The notes beneath the pieces were generated by a model. It saw only the letters and a program-made list of their open reading frames with translations. It made no database searches and was not told the origin of the DNA. From Candidatus Thiosymbion ectosymbiont of Catanema sp. Cochon2018 (GTDB lineage: Bacteria; Pseudomonadota; Gammaproteobacteria; Chromatiales; Chromatiaceae): a DNA stretch of 64,000 nt. The stretch covers positions 1-64,000 of the forward strand of contig WYCW01000004.1 in the NCBI GenBank assembly GCA_011392765.1, read 5' to 3'. Both the position numbers and the translations under genes were made by a program. Position 1 is the stretch's first letter. Every line of letters begins with the position of its first letter. Of this stretch, positions 47,710 through 55,780 are shown in pieces.

Positions 47710-48249
47710 TCAGGGCAGGAAAGTGCCCATAGTCCCGAAGGGGCGTGCAATCTGGCGTACATTCTGGCGCATGGTCGCAACCCCGCCGGTCATCAGATAG
47801 ACCCGCTGGTCGATGACGCCCATGCCTTCTCCGACCAGGGCCATACTCTGCTCGATGCCGGCCATGTTGCCGGTTATCGAGTCCATGTTCGTGCGGATAC
47901 TGGGCATGATGTCGGCCAATGTCCTCATGTTCGCGTGAATCAGCTTCATGTGATCGATATGTTCGTCGAAGGCACCCATCTGGGCAGTAATATCGCTCAT
48001 GTCAGTGTCGATACCGCGTAAACGGTCGTGCATGGAGTCCATGCTGGTAACGATACCGTTGAAGTCTTCGTACAGGACGCGGACATAGTAGACGTTGAAA
48101 ACCGCCAGGATGACCAGCAGCACGGAGGTGGCGATGATGATTCCGTCGGTAATGCGAAAATGGCGGTAGCGCTCGTCCAGGTGAAGCTGGGTCTCCCGTC
48201 CAAGCCGGGCAATGACCTGGACGACGGCACGTCTGGGGTCTTCGTTCAT
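47710..48249 (-). CDS. Membrane-anchored coiled-coil protein 1 of a DsrC-linked pair
   Basis: 179 residues. A single membrane helix at about 33-55 (ITDGIIIATSVLLVILAVFN) follows a charged N-terminus. After the helix comes a long heptad-like region with repeated Met/Ile/Asp (DFNGIVTSMDSMHDRLRGID, MSDITAQMGAFDEHIDHMKL). The architecture is the same as the next gene (48276), so they are paralogues in one operon. No catalytic motif. Position next to DsrC suggests a membrane scaffold in sulfur metabolism, but that is context only. Confidence 0.65.
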   Translation of the reverse strand: MNEDPRRAVVQVIARLGRETQLHLDERYRHFRITDGIIIATSVLLVILAVFNVYYVRVLYEDFNGIVTSMDSMHDRLRGIDTDMSDITAQMGAFDEHIDHMKLIHANMRTLADIMPSIRTNMDSITGNMAGIEQSMALVGEGMGVIDQRVYLMTGGVATMRQNVRQIARPFGTMGTFLP

Positions 48250-48275
48250 AGTCGGTTTCTCTGCCTCCGGTCCCT

Positions 48276-48902
48276 TTAAGGGAAAGGAAACATTTTGTTC
48301 ATGGAGCGAGCGGGCTTGGCCATATGGTGCATCTCCCGGGACATGGCCTGGACCTCATGGTGCATGATGTCCATGTTCACCGAGATGTTCCCGACGTTGT
48401 TGCGCACCGTGGCCACGTGGAGGTTGATGCCGCGGACGGTATCCCCCATCAAGGCCATGTCCGAGTCGATCAGATCCATCGCGCCGCTCATGACTTCTGT
48501 CATATCCTGGATGTCCTTCAGCAGTGCGACCCGTTGCTCCATATTGGCCATGTGGTCGCGAATCTGGTGCATCTGCCCGGCCACGGATGTCAAGTGAACA
48601 TTCATATCGGTTACAACGGCCGATATCCGGTTGATCTGGGCGCTCAGCGTCAACAGCAACACGAGGATCGAGGTGGCAATCGCACCCAGGATGATGATGC
48701 CTGCCTGGATGCTGTAGTTGAGACGGTCGCCGAGCTTATTTTTGATATCTATCTGGCTGAGGATGATGCCCTCGAAGGAACTCAGCGCGCGCAGATATTG
48801 CTGTTGGAGAACGGCGTCCTCTTCTGTGGTCAATTGCTCTTCGGCCATATCCTTAAGTTCTCTGCGGGCGGGGTCGGGATGCGCCGACGGTGTTCCGGGC
48901 AT
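48276..48902 (-). CDS. Membrane-anchored coiled-coil protein 2 of a DsrC-linked pair
   Basis: 208 residues; one membrane helix at about 67-90 (AGIIILGAIATSILVLLLTL) then a Met-rich coiled coil (ISAVVTDMNVHLTSVAGQMH, DMTEVMSGAMDLIDSDMALM) with a His/Met-rich end (MDIMHHEVQAMSREMHHMAK). The His/Met content could bind metal; not shown. Lies 26 bp upstream of gene 47710 on the same strand, and downstream of the DsrC gene after a repeat. Confidence 0.65.
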   Translation of the reverse strand: MPGTPSAHPDPARRELKDMAEEQLTTEEDAVLQQQYLRALSSFEGIILSQIDIKNKLGDRLNYSIQAGIIILGAIATSILVLLLTLSAQINRISAVVTDMNVHLTSVAGQMHQIRDHMANMEQRVALLKDIQDMTEVMSGAMDLIDSDMALMGDTVRGINLHVATVRNNVGNISVNMDIMHHEVQAMSREMHHMAKPARSMNKMFPFP

Positions 48903-48949
48903 AATCTAAGATGATAACCTCTTTGGGACTTCCCCGTCTTGAATCCTCT

Positions 48950-49077
48950 GAACACGGCCAGGGCGGGCGCGTATAAATTTCTTTTCGATTAACCAGTTAC
49001 TATCAGCCGTGTCGATTGGGCAGCTCGTAGGTTGGGCAAAGCCGGATCAGGGACGATCCGGCGTGCCCAACATCAAC
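48950..49077. repeat. GTATAAA motif and GTAGGTTGGGCAAAGC repeat
   Basis: GGGCGGGCGCGTATAAA at 48961 is one of several copies of a GC-box plus GTATAAA motif in this window. It is followed by the hairpin repeat GTAGGTTGGGCAAAGCCGGA...GTGCCCAACATCAACC directly after the dsrC stop (minus strand). Confidence 0.5.
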
Positions 49078-49374
49078 CTAGACACAACCGGTAGGCTTGG
49101 GTAGTCCGCCCCACTTGCAGATGAGCTTCATGGGGCCTTTCTTGAAAACGGCGTACAGGTCCTTGCTGGAGACCTTGACCTCCTTTGCGAATTTGCGGAT
49201 GGGGGGGACCACACCGTTCTCGTCATACATGGCCCGTGCCTCGCGGATATAGCCCATGACTTGTTCGGTCATCTCGAACGCGTCCGCCGCCGCCAACTCC
49301 TTTGCGATTGCCTCGCTCCAATCCTCGCGGTTGACCAGGAACCCTTCACCGTCTACGGGAACATCGATTGCCAT
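49078..49374 (-). CDS. DsrC/TusE family sulfur carrier protein
   Basis: 98 residues. The C-terminal arm carries both redox cysteines of DsrC: Cys86 and the penultimate Cys97 (LICKWGGLPKPTGCV), eleven residues apart. TusE of tRNA thiolation keeps only the last one. In sulfur oxidisers DsrC carries sulfane sulfur or a trisulfide and works with DsrAB, DsrMKJOP, TusA or Hdr-type complexes. None of those genes is in the window. It is followed, after a repeat, by two membrane coiled-coil genes on the same strand. Start ATG follows CCTGGAGGCAGCGACG. Confidence 0.9.
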   Translation of the reverse strand: MAIDVPVDGEGFLVNREDWSEAIAKELAAADAFEMTEQVMGYIREARAMYDENGVVPPIRKFAKEVKVSSKDLYAVFKKGPMKLICKWGGLPKPTGCV

Positions 49375-49461
49375 CGTCGCTGCCTCCAGGAATTCAACTA
49401 AGGGGAATGGTAACTATCGGGCCCTACGGAATGCGGTCATTCCGATCCGAATCTACCCTAG

Positions 49462-49605
49462 GATTCTGTCTAAAAACTAACACATTGATTTTGAATCGGT
49501 AGGCTGGGGGGCAAGGAACGAACCCCAGCTGTGGTTATTGCTGGGTCTTGGCCGTCCCTGGCCGCAACCCAGCCTACGGCCTACGATTCCTTTTTAGACA
49601 GTCTC
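49462..49605. mobile_element. MITE with GACTGTCTAAAAA ends
   Basis: Left GATTCTGTCTAAAAA and right complement of GAGACTGTCTAAAAA. The core is the GTAGGCTGGGTNGC...ACCCAGCCTAC palindrome also used by family B. The ends resemble those of the IS5-family element at 45873. Half copies at 31310 and 56786. Confidence 0.7.
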
Positions 49606-49736
49606 TAACTCTAAGAGTCATGTGGTCATTGGCCCTCGGGAAAGCCGGTCGGCGGGTCGGCCACCGCCGTTTTCCGCCGGTTGCCTGGGAGATTGCCGCC
49701 CGTGAATCCGGTCCGGTGCCCTCGTAAGGGCCCATA

Positions 49737-50561
49737 TCAACCGCCGCGACCGGCGTTGATGGCATCCAGGATACCGTCCCAAAAGCGGATGCGCGCACAG
49801 ATCGATTCCTCGGCGGCGGCTTCGGCCTCCTCGATCCTGGCTCTGTCATCCCCGCACAGGGTTTCCAGCAGCTGCATCGAGAGGGGGCCGTGGTGGTCGC
49901 CGTCGAGCTCGAGATGGCGCTTCAGATAATAGTGGAAGGTGGGGGCCTGGATCTCGCTGACCTGCATCCCGCCCAGAAACCGCCGGAACATCTCCGAGAT
50001 CACCTGTTCCCGGCCCAGAGCGAGGACCGCGGCCACCGCATGGGGCTGGTTTTCGCGGATGAAGCCGAAGGTCGTCTCGCAAAAGTAGCGGGCCGGTAGG
50101 GGCACCAAGTCCGAGTAAAGGGCCGCGTCGATGCCTTGCTCGCGGACCAGATCCAGGAATTTCCAGGGCCGGTGGGCGTCGGCTCCGATCTCGTCCATGG
50201 CGTCGCAGTAGTACTCGAAATGGCTGCCGTGGATCGGGTTGCCGTCCGCGCCGGGCGCCGTGTCCGACTCCTCTTCGAGGACCAACCGGTTGATAAAGCA
50301 GCGTAGCCGCGGATCTCCGCGCGGCATCCAGGGGACCTCGGGCGAGGTGATGCGCTGCTGCAGGTATTTGACCAGCGACATGAAATCCCACACCGCGAAT
50401 ACGTGGTGGGTCATGAATACCCGCAGGTCTTCGAGGGTGCGTAGCGATTGGTAGATCGGGTGCCCTGCGAGCTCCTCCCGGAGCGGGAGTATGTGCTCCA
50501 TGTCGAGTGTGGCCACGGCCTTAGTGTCCTCAAGATTCAAGCGTCTGCCGATCACCGCCAA
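49737..50561 (-). CDS. DUF3050 family protein (heme-oxygenase-like fold)
   Basis: 274 residues from TTG 50561, preceded by GGTGAGG; a GTG at 50516 is an alternative. The DUF3050 pattern is clear: LREELAGHPIYQSLRTLEDL, FMTHHVFAVWDFMSLVKYLQ, EEESD and HYYLKRHLELDGDHHG. The His/Glu residues in these segments are those expected to bind a di-metal site in heme-oxygenase-like oxidases. Substrate unknown. It lies downstream of the GMC oxidoreductase gene on the same strand, 350 bp away beyond repeats. Confidence 0.85.
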   Translation of the reverse strand: MAVIGRRLNLEDTKAVATLDMEHILPLREELAGHPIYQSLRTLEDLRVFMTHHVFAVWDFMSLVKYLQQRITSPEVPWMPRGDPRLRCFINRLVLEEESDTAPGADGNPIHGSHFEYYCDAMDEIGADAHRPWKFLDLVREQGIDAALYSDLVPLPARYFCETTFGFIRENQPHAVAAVLALGREQVISEMFRRFLGGMQVSEIQAPTFHYYLKRHLELDGDHHGPLSMQLLETLCGDDRARIEEAEAAAEESICARIRFWDGILDAINAGRGG

Positions 50562-50909
50562 CTATACGCCTCACCCCCGGCGCAAGGCCAGCTTCGAGAT
50601 TGATGGGCACGCTTCGCGTTGTATACCCTACCTGGCTGGATGTTGGGCACACCGCTGCCGTGGACCACACGGACGGCATGCGGGTAGCCCAATGGACGGT
50701 ATGGACTGCATGGACGGGGGGGCACACAGCAACCCCTGGTCCACGTGGTCACTTGGTCCATGTCGTCCACGGCGGCTGCCGCCGTCCCTGGTGGCTTTGC
50801 CCATCCTACAGCCGGCAGGATGCCGGCGCTCCCGGCAGGGCGAGCGCGTATAAACCGTCCCCAGCTGTGGATGTTGGGCACGCCGCCGTCCTTGGCGGCT
50901 TTGCCCAAC
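50562..50909. repeat. Repeat-rich spacer
   Basis: No gene. It contains direct copies of TTGGGCAC...GGCTTTGCCCA-type repeats (50641, 50790, 50877), a GTATAAA motif (GGGCGAGCGCGTATAAA at 50839) and alternating GGACGGTATGGACTGCATGG sequence. It separates the GMC gene from DUF3050. Confidence 0.55.
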
Positions 50910-52631
50910 CTACGCTGCCGGCGATCGGTAGCTGGGAGCAACTTTCGTCCCCCCGAGCTGGGCGACGATCCGGTCGGCGACCCGGAAGGCATTGGCGTAG
51001 ATGGTCCAGGTATAGGGCACGCTACCGCCGGTAGGCATGAAGCTGCCGTCGGTGACGAACAGGTTTTCCACCTCGTGGGCGCGGCAATCCCGATCGAGCA
51101 CCGAGGTTGCCGGGTCGTCGCCGAAGCGACAGGTGCCGGCGACCAGATTGGTGGGCGGGGTGCCGGAGGCGAAGTGCAGCACGTCCTCGGCCCCCATTCG
51201 CTTCAGCACTTCCGCCCCCTTGGTGGCCAGATACCAGCCGACCTTGAGGTTTTGGACGTGGAAGCCGGTACGGATGCGCGCTACCGGCAGTCCCCATTTG
51301 TCCTTGACCTTCCGGTCGAGACGGACGAAGCAGTCGGCGACCGGCATCCAATCACAGAAGGCCTCTACCTTGATGTAGATGCCGTCGCGGAAGTGGGACT
51401 CCAGCCGGCGCTTGAGCGGCAGGCCCCAGCGCAGGCCATCCGGGCCCTGGGCCTGATCGTGGGCGCGGGCGATGGGGGCCGGATGGCGGTGCACGAAGTC
51501 GATCGTACCCCCCTTGGCCGGGGGTCCGAACTCCGGGTCGTCGATCCGGTACCAGTCCTGCAATGCCCGGTTGATGAAGGTGTGCGAGTCCCTGAGCGCC
51601 GCCGCCTGGGTTTTTGGGAGTCGGGCATAGACCAGCCGACCCGAGGCTGCGCCGCCCCCGGCGAAGAGCAGATTGCACCCGACCTGTCCGCTGCCGTTGG
51701 CCAGTCCCCGCGGATAACGTGGTCCGACGGAGCCGAGCAGCAGACGCGCGCTTTCAATGGCCTGACAGGCCACCACATAGATACCGGCATCGAGTCGCTG
51801 CAGGTGCCCACTCCGGTCGTAATACTCCACCGTCGTCAGTCGCCCGGTGGGGTCGCTCACCAGCCGGCTGGCCATGGCGTGGGGGCGGATCTCGCAGCGG
51901 CCCGTGGCCACCGCCTGGTCGAGCAGCGCGGCGCGGGAGCTGCCCTTGGCGCCGGTGGAACAGCCGGTGCTGCCGCAACGCCCGCCGTTGTAGGAGCAGC
52001 CGCCCCGCCCCTTGGCGGCATAGGGCAAGATGGCCCGCGGGGTGGGAAAGGGGTGAAAGCCGAGCCCGGTGGCTGCTTGGTCGATCAGGCCCGCGAGCGG
52101 GTGTTCAGCGAGCGGCGGAAAGGGGAAATCCGGCCGGCTGCGCGGTTCGAGGTGTGGGTGGGGCGTGACCCGCCCGGAGACTCCGACTTCCTCCTCGACC
52201 CGAGCGTAGTAGGGCTCCAGGTCCTCGTAGGTGATGGGCCAGTCGACCGGATCGGCGCCCGCGACCGGGCCGAAGATTTCGCGCAGGCGGAAGTCCATCG
52301 GTTTCAGGCGATGGAAGTAGCCGCTCATGAAGTTGCTGGAGCCGCCGACGCAGTTGCCGTGCTGGAAGGTCCAGCCCGAGCGGTAGGTGCCGGTCTCCCG
52401 CCAGCCACCCTGGTCGTCCTCGGTCTCCACCACCTGGGGCTCGTGGCGCGGGTCCGGGGTGTAGATCCAACGCCGACAACAGGCCAACTCGTCCTTACAC
52501 AGGTCTTGTTCCCGGAACCAAGGGCCCTTCTCCAGGACCACTACCGAGTAGCCGGCGCGGGCAAGAGTCAAGGCCACGGGACCACCGCCGGCCCCGCTGC
52601 CGATGATGCAGATGTCGAAATCCCGATTCAT
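50910..52631 (-). CDS. GMC family oxidoreductase
   Basis: 573 residues from ATG 52631. The N-terminal FAD-binding motif is CIIGSGAGGGPVALTLARAG, and NCVGGSSNFMSGY fits the GMC substrate-side signature. The C-terminal catalytic part FVTDGSFMPTGGSVPYTWTI contains the usual end motif. Four or more cysteines near 215-230 (GGCSYNGGRCGSTGCSTG) are unusual and could bind a metal cluster. Relatives include gluconate 2-dehydrogenase and alcohol dehydrogenase large subunits. The gene for a gluconate dehydrogenase subunit 3-like protein lies upstream at 52951. No signal peptide is seen; export might occur together with the TAT-like small subunit. Confidence 0.9.
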   Translation of the reverse strand: MNRDFDICIIGSGAGGGPVALTLARAGYSVVVLEKGPWFREQDLCKDELACCRRWIYTPDPRHEPQVVETEDDQGGWRETGTYRSGWTFQHGNCVGGSSNFMSGYFHRLKPMDFRLREIFGPVAGADPVDWPITYEDLEPYYARVEEEVGVSGRVTPHPHLEPRSRPDFPFPPLAEHPLAGLIDQAATGLGFHPFPTPRAILPYAAKGRGGCSYNGGRCGSTGCSTGAKGSSRAALLDQAVATGRCEIRPHAMASRLVSDPTGRLTTVEYYDRSGHLQRLDAGIYVVACQAIESARLLLGSVGPRYPRGLANGSGQVGCNLLFAGGGAASGRLVYARLPKTQAAALRDSHTFINRALQDWYRIDDPEFGPPAKGGTIDFVHRHPAPIARAHDQAQGPDGLRWGLPLKRRLESHFRDGIYIKVEAFCDWMPVADCFVRLDRKVKDKWGLPVARIRTGFHVQNLKVGWYLATKGAEVLKRMGAEDVLHFASGTPPTNLVAGTCRFGDDPATSVLDRDCRAHEVENLFVTDGSFMPTGGSVPYTWTIYANAFRVADRIVAQLGGTKVAPSYRSPAA

Positions 52632-52654
52632 AACCAACCATTCAAATGGGAATC

Positions 52655-52950
52655 ATTTTTTGCCGCAAATGAACGCAAATCGGTCGCAAAAGATTAGGAG
52701 GTGTTCTCAATTAATAAATCATCTAAGTGTTGTAGGCTGGGTGGCAAGGAACGAAACCCAGCTTTCCCGATCCGCAATACCGTGTGCCGGGTTTCGCCGT
52801 CCCTGGCCGTAACCCAGCCTACGGGCTTGATTTTTATGATGATTTGACTCAATTGAGAACGCCTCCTAGATTATCTTTTCTGTCCGCAGATTACTCAAAT
52901 TGTTAGCCATTAATTTGCGTCCATTCGCGTTCATTTGCGGCAAAAACAAG
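52655..52950. repeat. GCCGCAAAT hairpin split by a family B element
   Basis: The left arm TTGCCGCAAATGAACGCAAA (52661) and right arm TTTGCGTCCATTCGCGTTCA (52914) form one hairpin that is interrupted by the family B element at 52694-52869, which entered at GATTAG. Confidence 0.75.
52694..52869 (-). mobile_element. Palindromic element family B, copy 6 (inverted)
   Basis: TTAGGAGGTGTTCTCAATTA on the left and AATTGAGAACGCCTCCTAG on the right, with the same GTAGGCTGGGT core as copies 1 and 5, reversed. Inserted into another palindrome. Confidence 0.85.
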
Positions 52951-53505
52951 CTAGTTATGCCATAGCTCGAAATACCGCTGATCCGGTCCGGGGCGTCGGT
53001 GTCCCGGCTCGATCCGGAGCCAGCGCCAACCGATTCCGTCCGGATTACCCCCATAGATCGGATCGGCGAGCAGGGCCTCGAACAGGTAATCGAGCACCAG
53101 CAGGATCCACTCGGTGCCGCCCTCCTCGGCCTCCAAAGCGCGCAGGGTCTGCTCGCGAGCGGGCGTATCGAGCGCCTCGAAGGCACCACCGCCCTTGGTT
53201 TGCGCCGCGATCTCGCGGAGCCGGTCCAGACCTGAGCGCAGGATCTGCGGTTCCGCCGGGTCGGTCCCTCGCCAGTTCATCACAAACCGGAGATAGCGCA
53301 AGGCATTGATCTCGCGCGCACCTGGGGCCTGCGTCTCCGACGGGAACAGGTGGTCCTGAACCAGACCCAAGGTGCGCCAACCTTCCGGCTCGATACCGGC
53401 GCCGGACAGCGACGCCGGCTCCGCCGCGGCAAAGGCCTCGAGACGCGCGAGCGCCGCGGCGGACAGGAAGGCCCCGGTCGAGGCCAGGAAGGCGCGGCGA
53501 TCCAT
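52951..53505 (-). CDS. Gluconate 2-dehydrogenase subunit 3-like protein
   Basis: 184 residues from ATG 53505, overlapping the DoxX stop (TAATG). The N-terminus MDRRAFLASTGAFLSAAALA is a TAT-like signal (RR-x-F-L). The rest matches the small subunit family of gluconate dehydrogenase (LGLVQDHLFPSETQAPGARE, DYLFEALLADPIYGGNPDGI, W). Works as partner of the GMC flavoprotein encoded 320 bp downstream and probably carries it across the inner membrane. A cytochrome subunit, usual in such enzymes, is not encoded here. Confidence 0.88.
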   Translation of the reverse strand: MDRRAFLASTGAFLSAAALARLEAFAAAEPASLSGAGIEPEGWRTLGLVQDHLFPSETQAPGAREINALRYLRFVMNWRGTDPAEPQILRSGLDRLREIAAQTKGGGAFEALDTPAREQTLRALEAEEGGTEWILLVLDYLFEALLADPIYGGNPDGIGWRWLRIEPGHRRPGPDQRYFELWHN

Positions 53506-53966
53506 TAGCGATAGCGGCCTGCAATCAGGTAATCCAGCGACAGCTTGCCCGGACCATGGAAGACGAGCATCGCCAGTAGGGCGCCCCACAGGATATGTTG
53601 CTGCAGTCCCGCAGCCCCTTCGGCGGAGAACAGGAAGCTGCCGTAGGCATAGACGGCGACGATGTTGAACAGGAACAGGGCCAGCGACGAGAGCCGCGTG
53701 GCCAGACCGACCACGATCAGGACCGGCAGGATCAATTCAGCGGCAGTACCGAGAACGGCCGCGACCGACGGCGGCAACAAGGGCACCTCGTACTCGTATT
53801 CGAAGAGCGCCAGGGTACCGGACCAGCTCTGAAGCTTGGTCAGGCCAGACTTGAAGAAGACCTGGGCCACCCAGAGCCGAATGGTGAGATCGAAGAGCGG
53901 GCTTAAGAAGGTGAAAAAACCGGTACAACGGTCGAAAGCACGGAAGATGATGCCGGATTGGGACAT
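53505..53966 (-). CDS. DoxX family membrane protein
   Basis: 153 residues from ATG 53966 with a good ribosome site (GAGGGAG). Four membrane helices; DoxX signature region at LTIRLWVAQVFFKSGLTKLQ, EYEVPLLPPSVAAVLGTAAE and LILPVLIVVGLATRLSSLAL. DoxX proteins are quinone-linked or thiol-related membrane subunits. It is translationally coupled to the gluconate dehydrogenase subunit 3-like gene. The DUF2282 gene 165 bp upstream matters because DUF2282 operons often include a DoxX gene. Confidence 0.88.
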   Translation of the reverse strand: MSQSGIIFRAFDRCTGFFTFLSPLFDLTIRLWVAQVFFKSGLTKLQSWSGTLALFEYEYEVPLLPPSVAAVLGTAAELILPVLIVVGLATRLSSLALFLFNIVAVYAYGSFLFSAEGAAGLQQHILWGALLAMLVFHGPGKLSLDYLIAGRYR

Positions 53967-54131
53967 GATGGCTCCCTCTTGCAGGTGATTTCCACCATAT
54001 GACACCTCATTATTGTGCCAGTTTCCGCCGATCGCCGCGGGCGTAGGGACGTGGATGGGATACCTCCTCCGGAAGGCAACGAGCGATGCGGGTGGCCGCT
54101 GAACGGCCACCGCCGTTGGAGCGCTTACTTT

Positions 54132-54644
54132 CTACTCTGTCAGAAACTCCTTCGCCTTCTCCATCATCTTCTCCAGCCCTCCTTTCTCCTTATCCTCCTC
54201 TTCCATCTCCTTTTCCTTCTCCTCCATCTTGTCCTTCATCTCCTTTTCCTTCTCCTTCATCTTTTTATCCTTTTCCTCCTTCATTTCTTTCATTTCCTTC
54301 ATCTTTTTATCCTTTTCCTCCTTCATTTCTTTCATTTCCTTCATCTTTTTATCCTTTTCCTCCTTCATCTCCTTCATCTCCTCCTTTATCGACTTCTCAT
54401 AGTCCTCCTTCTTCGCCAGCTTCTTGCAGGTCCCCTCGGGCACATAGACCCATTCCTTCGGGTCCCCGTGCTTCTTGGCCTGGCCGGAGCAGGCGTGGCT
54501 CCTGGTCCCACAGTCGTTCATCCCGGCCTTGACGACGCCGTAGCACTTCTCGAATCCCTTCTTGGCGGCAAGTGCGTTGCCGGAGACAGCCAGACCGAGC
54601 GCGAGCACCGAGGCGAGAGCACCCATGGTTATAGATTTGTACAT
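54132..54644 (-). CDS. DUF2282 (BufA1-type bufferin-like) protein with Lys/Glu repeat tail
   Basis: 170 residues. Signal peptide [20 protein letters not shown]. The mature N-terminal domain has four cysteines (34, 45, 52, 73) in the DUF2282 order: [48 protein letters not shown]2282 proteins include the BufA1 metal-buffering peptides whose cysteines are modified by DUF692 enzymes. From residue 80 on, the protein is almost only Lys, Glu, Met and Asp, with a 14-residue unit ([14 protein letters not shown]) repeated three times. This tail is not part of the normal family and would form a highly charged helix. No DUF692 or DUF2063 gene is adjacent. Confidence 0.8.
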   Translation of the reverse strand: MYKSITMGALASVLALGLAVSGNALAAKKGFEKCYGVVKAGMNDCGTRSHACSGQAKKHGDPKEWVYVPEGTCKKLAKKEDYEKSIKEEMKEMKEEKDKKMKEMKEMKEEKDKKMKEMKEMKEEKDKKMKEKEKEMKDKMEEKEKEMEEEDKEKGGLEKMMEKAKEFLTE

Positions 54645-54816
54645 TGCTAAAACCCTCTTCTAAGGACGAGCGGATAAAACTCGAGTCTTCGGCCCATCTG
54701 CAACGGCCCGAAGACTCGCAGACCGGAGCGGTCAGCCGAGAAAACCCTACCTGCAGCAGTATTTCTCGGTTGCGACACGGATTGTAATCGGAATTCCGGT
54801 TTCGTGCGCTACTGTC

Positions 54817-54847
54817 TTGTGATCCCGACCGGGCGAGCGTATATAAA
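54817..54847 (+). promoter_or_regulatory. Possible promoter of the Hsp20/GvpH gene
   Basis: TTGTGA (54817) and TATAAA (54842) with 19 bp between them, 77 bp before the start codon. The same GGGCGAGCGTATATAAA context recurs at 33456, 48961 and 50839, where it does not precede genes in a consistent way, so it may simply be a repeat. Confidence 0.3.
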
Positions 54848-54923
54848 TCCTCCGGAAAACATCTGCGAAAATCCGCGGGTATAAAATCAGAACAACGGAC
54901 AATCACCGACAGGGGGCCTCGAC

Positions 54924-55472
54924 ATGAACGCAGGACGAGATGATAAGAGCACACTCAAGGGTGCCGCGGCCATTACGGGCATTATGGAGGGCCTCACCGG
55001 TATCCTGGATCGGCTACAACAGGTGCGGGAGCAGGTCGGTGAAGTTACGGGAAAAGGCGAGACCGGAAAGGGCGCTCAGGGGGTCTTCGGCTTTTCGGTC
55101 AGGGTGGGACTCGGCGGCAAGGGGGCCGACCTCGAGGTGGAACCCTTCGGCAACATCCGCCCGGACGAAAAGACCGGGGAGACACGCGTTCACGAGGTCT
55201 ACGAGCCGGTTGCGGACATCTTCGAGGAAGCGGATCACACCCTGGTGGTGATCGAAATGCCCGGCATCGGCGTGGGGGACTTCCACCTGGACATCGCCGA
55301 CGACCTGCTCGAAATCCGCGCCGAATCCGGCGCCAAACGCTACCGGAAAGAGATACTGCTGCCGCGCAGCTACCGCCCGGAGCAATTGGAGCACAGGTGT
55401 AACAACGGTGTCCTGGAGATACGTTGTCATAACCGCGGGCGTCCCGCGGTTCAGGATAATGGGTGCGTCTGA
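54924..55472 (+). CDS. Hsp20 small heat shock protein, GvpH-like
   Basis: 182 residues. The N-terminal helix (ITGIMEGLTGILDRLQQVRE) and GVFGFSVRVGLGG segment resemble the gas-vesicle-associated GvpH branch. The alpha-crystallin domain follows (VYEPVADIFEEADHTLVVIE, MPGIGVGDFHLDIADDLLEI, with the C-terminal NNGVLEIRCH instead of the usual NGVLEV). ATP-independent holdase chaperone. The AAA ATPase of the CDC48 family is 1.4 kb downstream on the same strand; the genes between are fragments and a MITE. No gas vesicle structural gene (gvpA) is visible. Confidence 0.8.
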   Translation: MNAGRDDKSTLKGAAAITGIMEGLTGILDRLQQVREQVGEVTGKGETGKGAQGVFGFSVRVGLGGKGADLEVEPFGNIRPDEKTGETRVHEVYEPVADIFEEADHTLVVIEMPGIGVGDFHLDIADDLLEIRAESGAKRYRKEILLPRSYRPEQLEHRCNNGVLEIRCHNRGRPAVQDNGCV

Positions 55473-55497
55473 ACCGACTACCTCATACATTGTTTGA

Positions 55498-55757
55498 GAA
55501 GCTGTCCGGTTAAAAGCAATCCTGAATGATTCGGCGCAGTTTGGAGGACCGGACTTTCTTTATCCACGGATTACGCAGATTTCCGCAGATTAAGAACGAA
55601 ATAATCTGTGGAAATCTGCGTAATCTGCGGATGAAAAAGGTTTCCTATCAGGCTGGACTTAGCCCGTAGGCTGGGTCGAGGAACGAAACCCAGCGCTGCC
55701 GAGTGCCGGGTTCGTCCCTGAACCCAGCCTACAAGCTATTTTTAACCAGACAGCTTC
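55498..55757. mobile_element. MITE with IS5-like ends and TGA target duplication
   Basis: 260 bp with ends GAAGCTGTCCGGTTAAAA and complement of GAAGCTGTCTGGTTAAAA, nearly the same as the left end of the IS5-family element at 45873. TGA flanks both sides (55495-55497, 55758-55760). Inside lie two further palindromes, a CCGCAGATTACGCAGATT-type hairpin and the AGGCTGGGT type. Confidence 0.88.
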
Positions 55758-55780
55758 TGAAACAGGAAGAAAGATCGACG

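Noticed and set aside
50745-52697. 650-codon plus-strand frame opposite the GMC oxidoreductase
   Set aside because: Antisense to a clear FAD enzyme gene and begins in repeat sequence.
54225-54385. CRISPR-like or satellite tandem repeat
   Set aside because: The repeat is in frame and encodes the Lys/Glu tail of the DUF2282 protein; units are directly adjacent with no unique spacers.
54924-55472. Gas vesicle gene cluster
   Set aside because: Only a GvpH-like Hsp20 is seen; no gvpA, gvpN or gvpF/L genes are in the window, so gas vesicle production is not supported.
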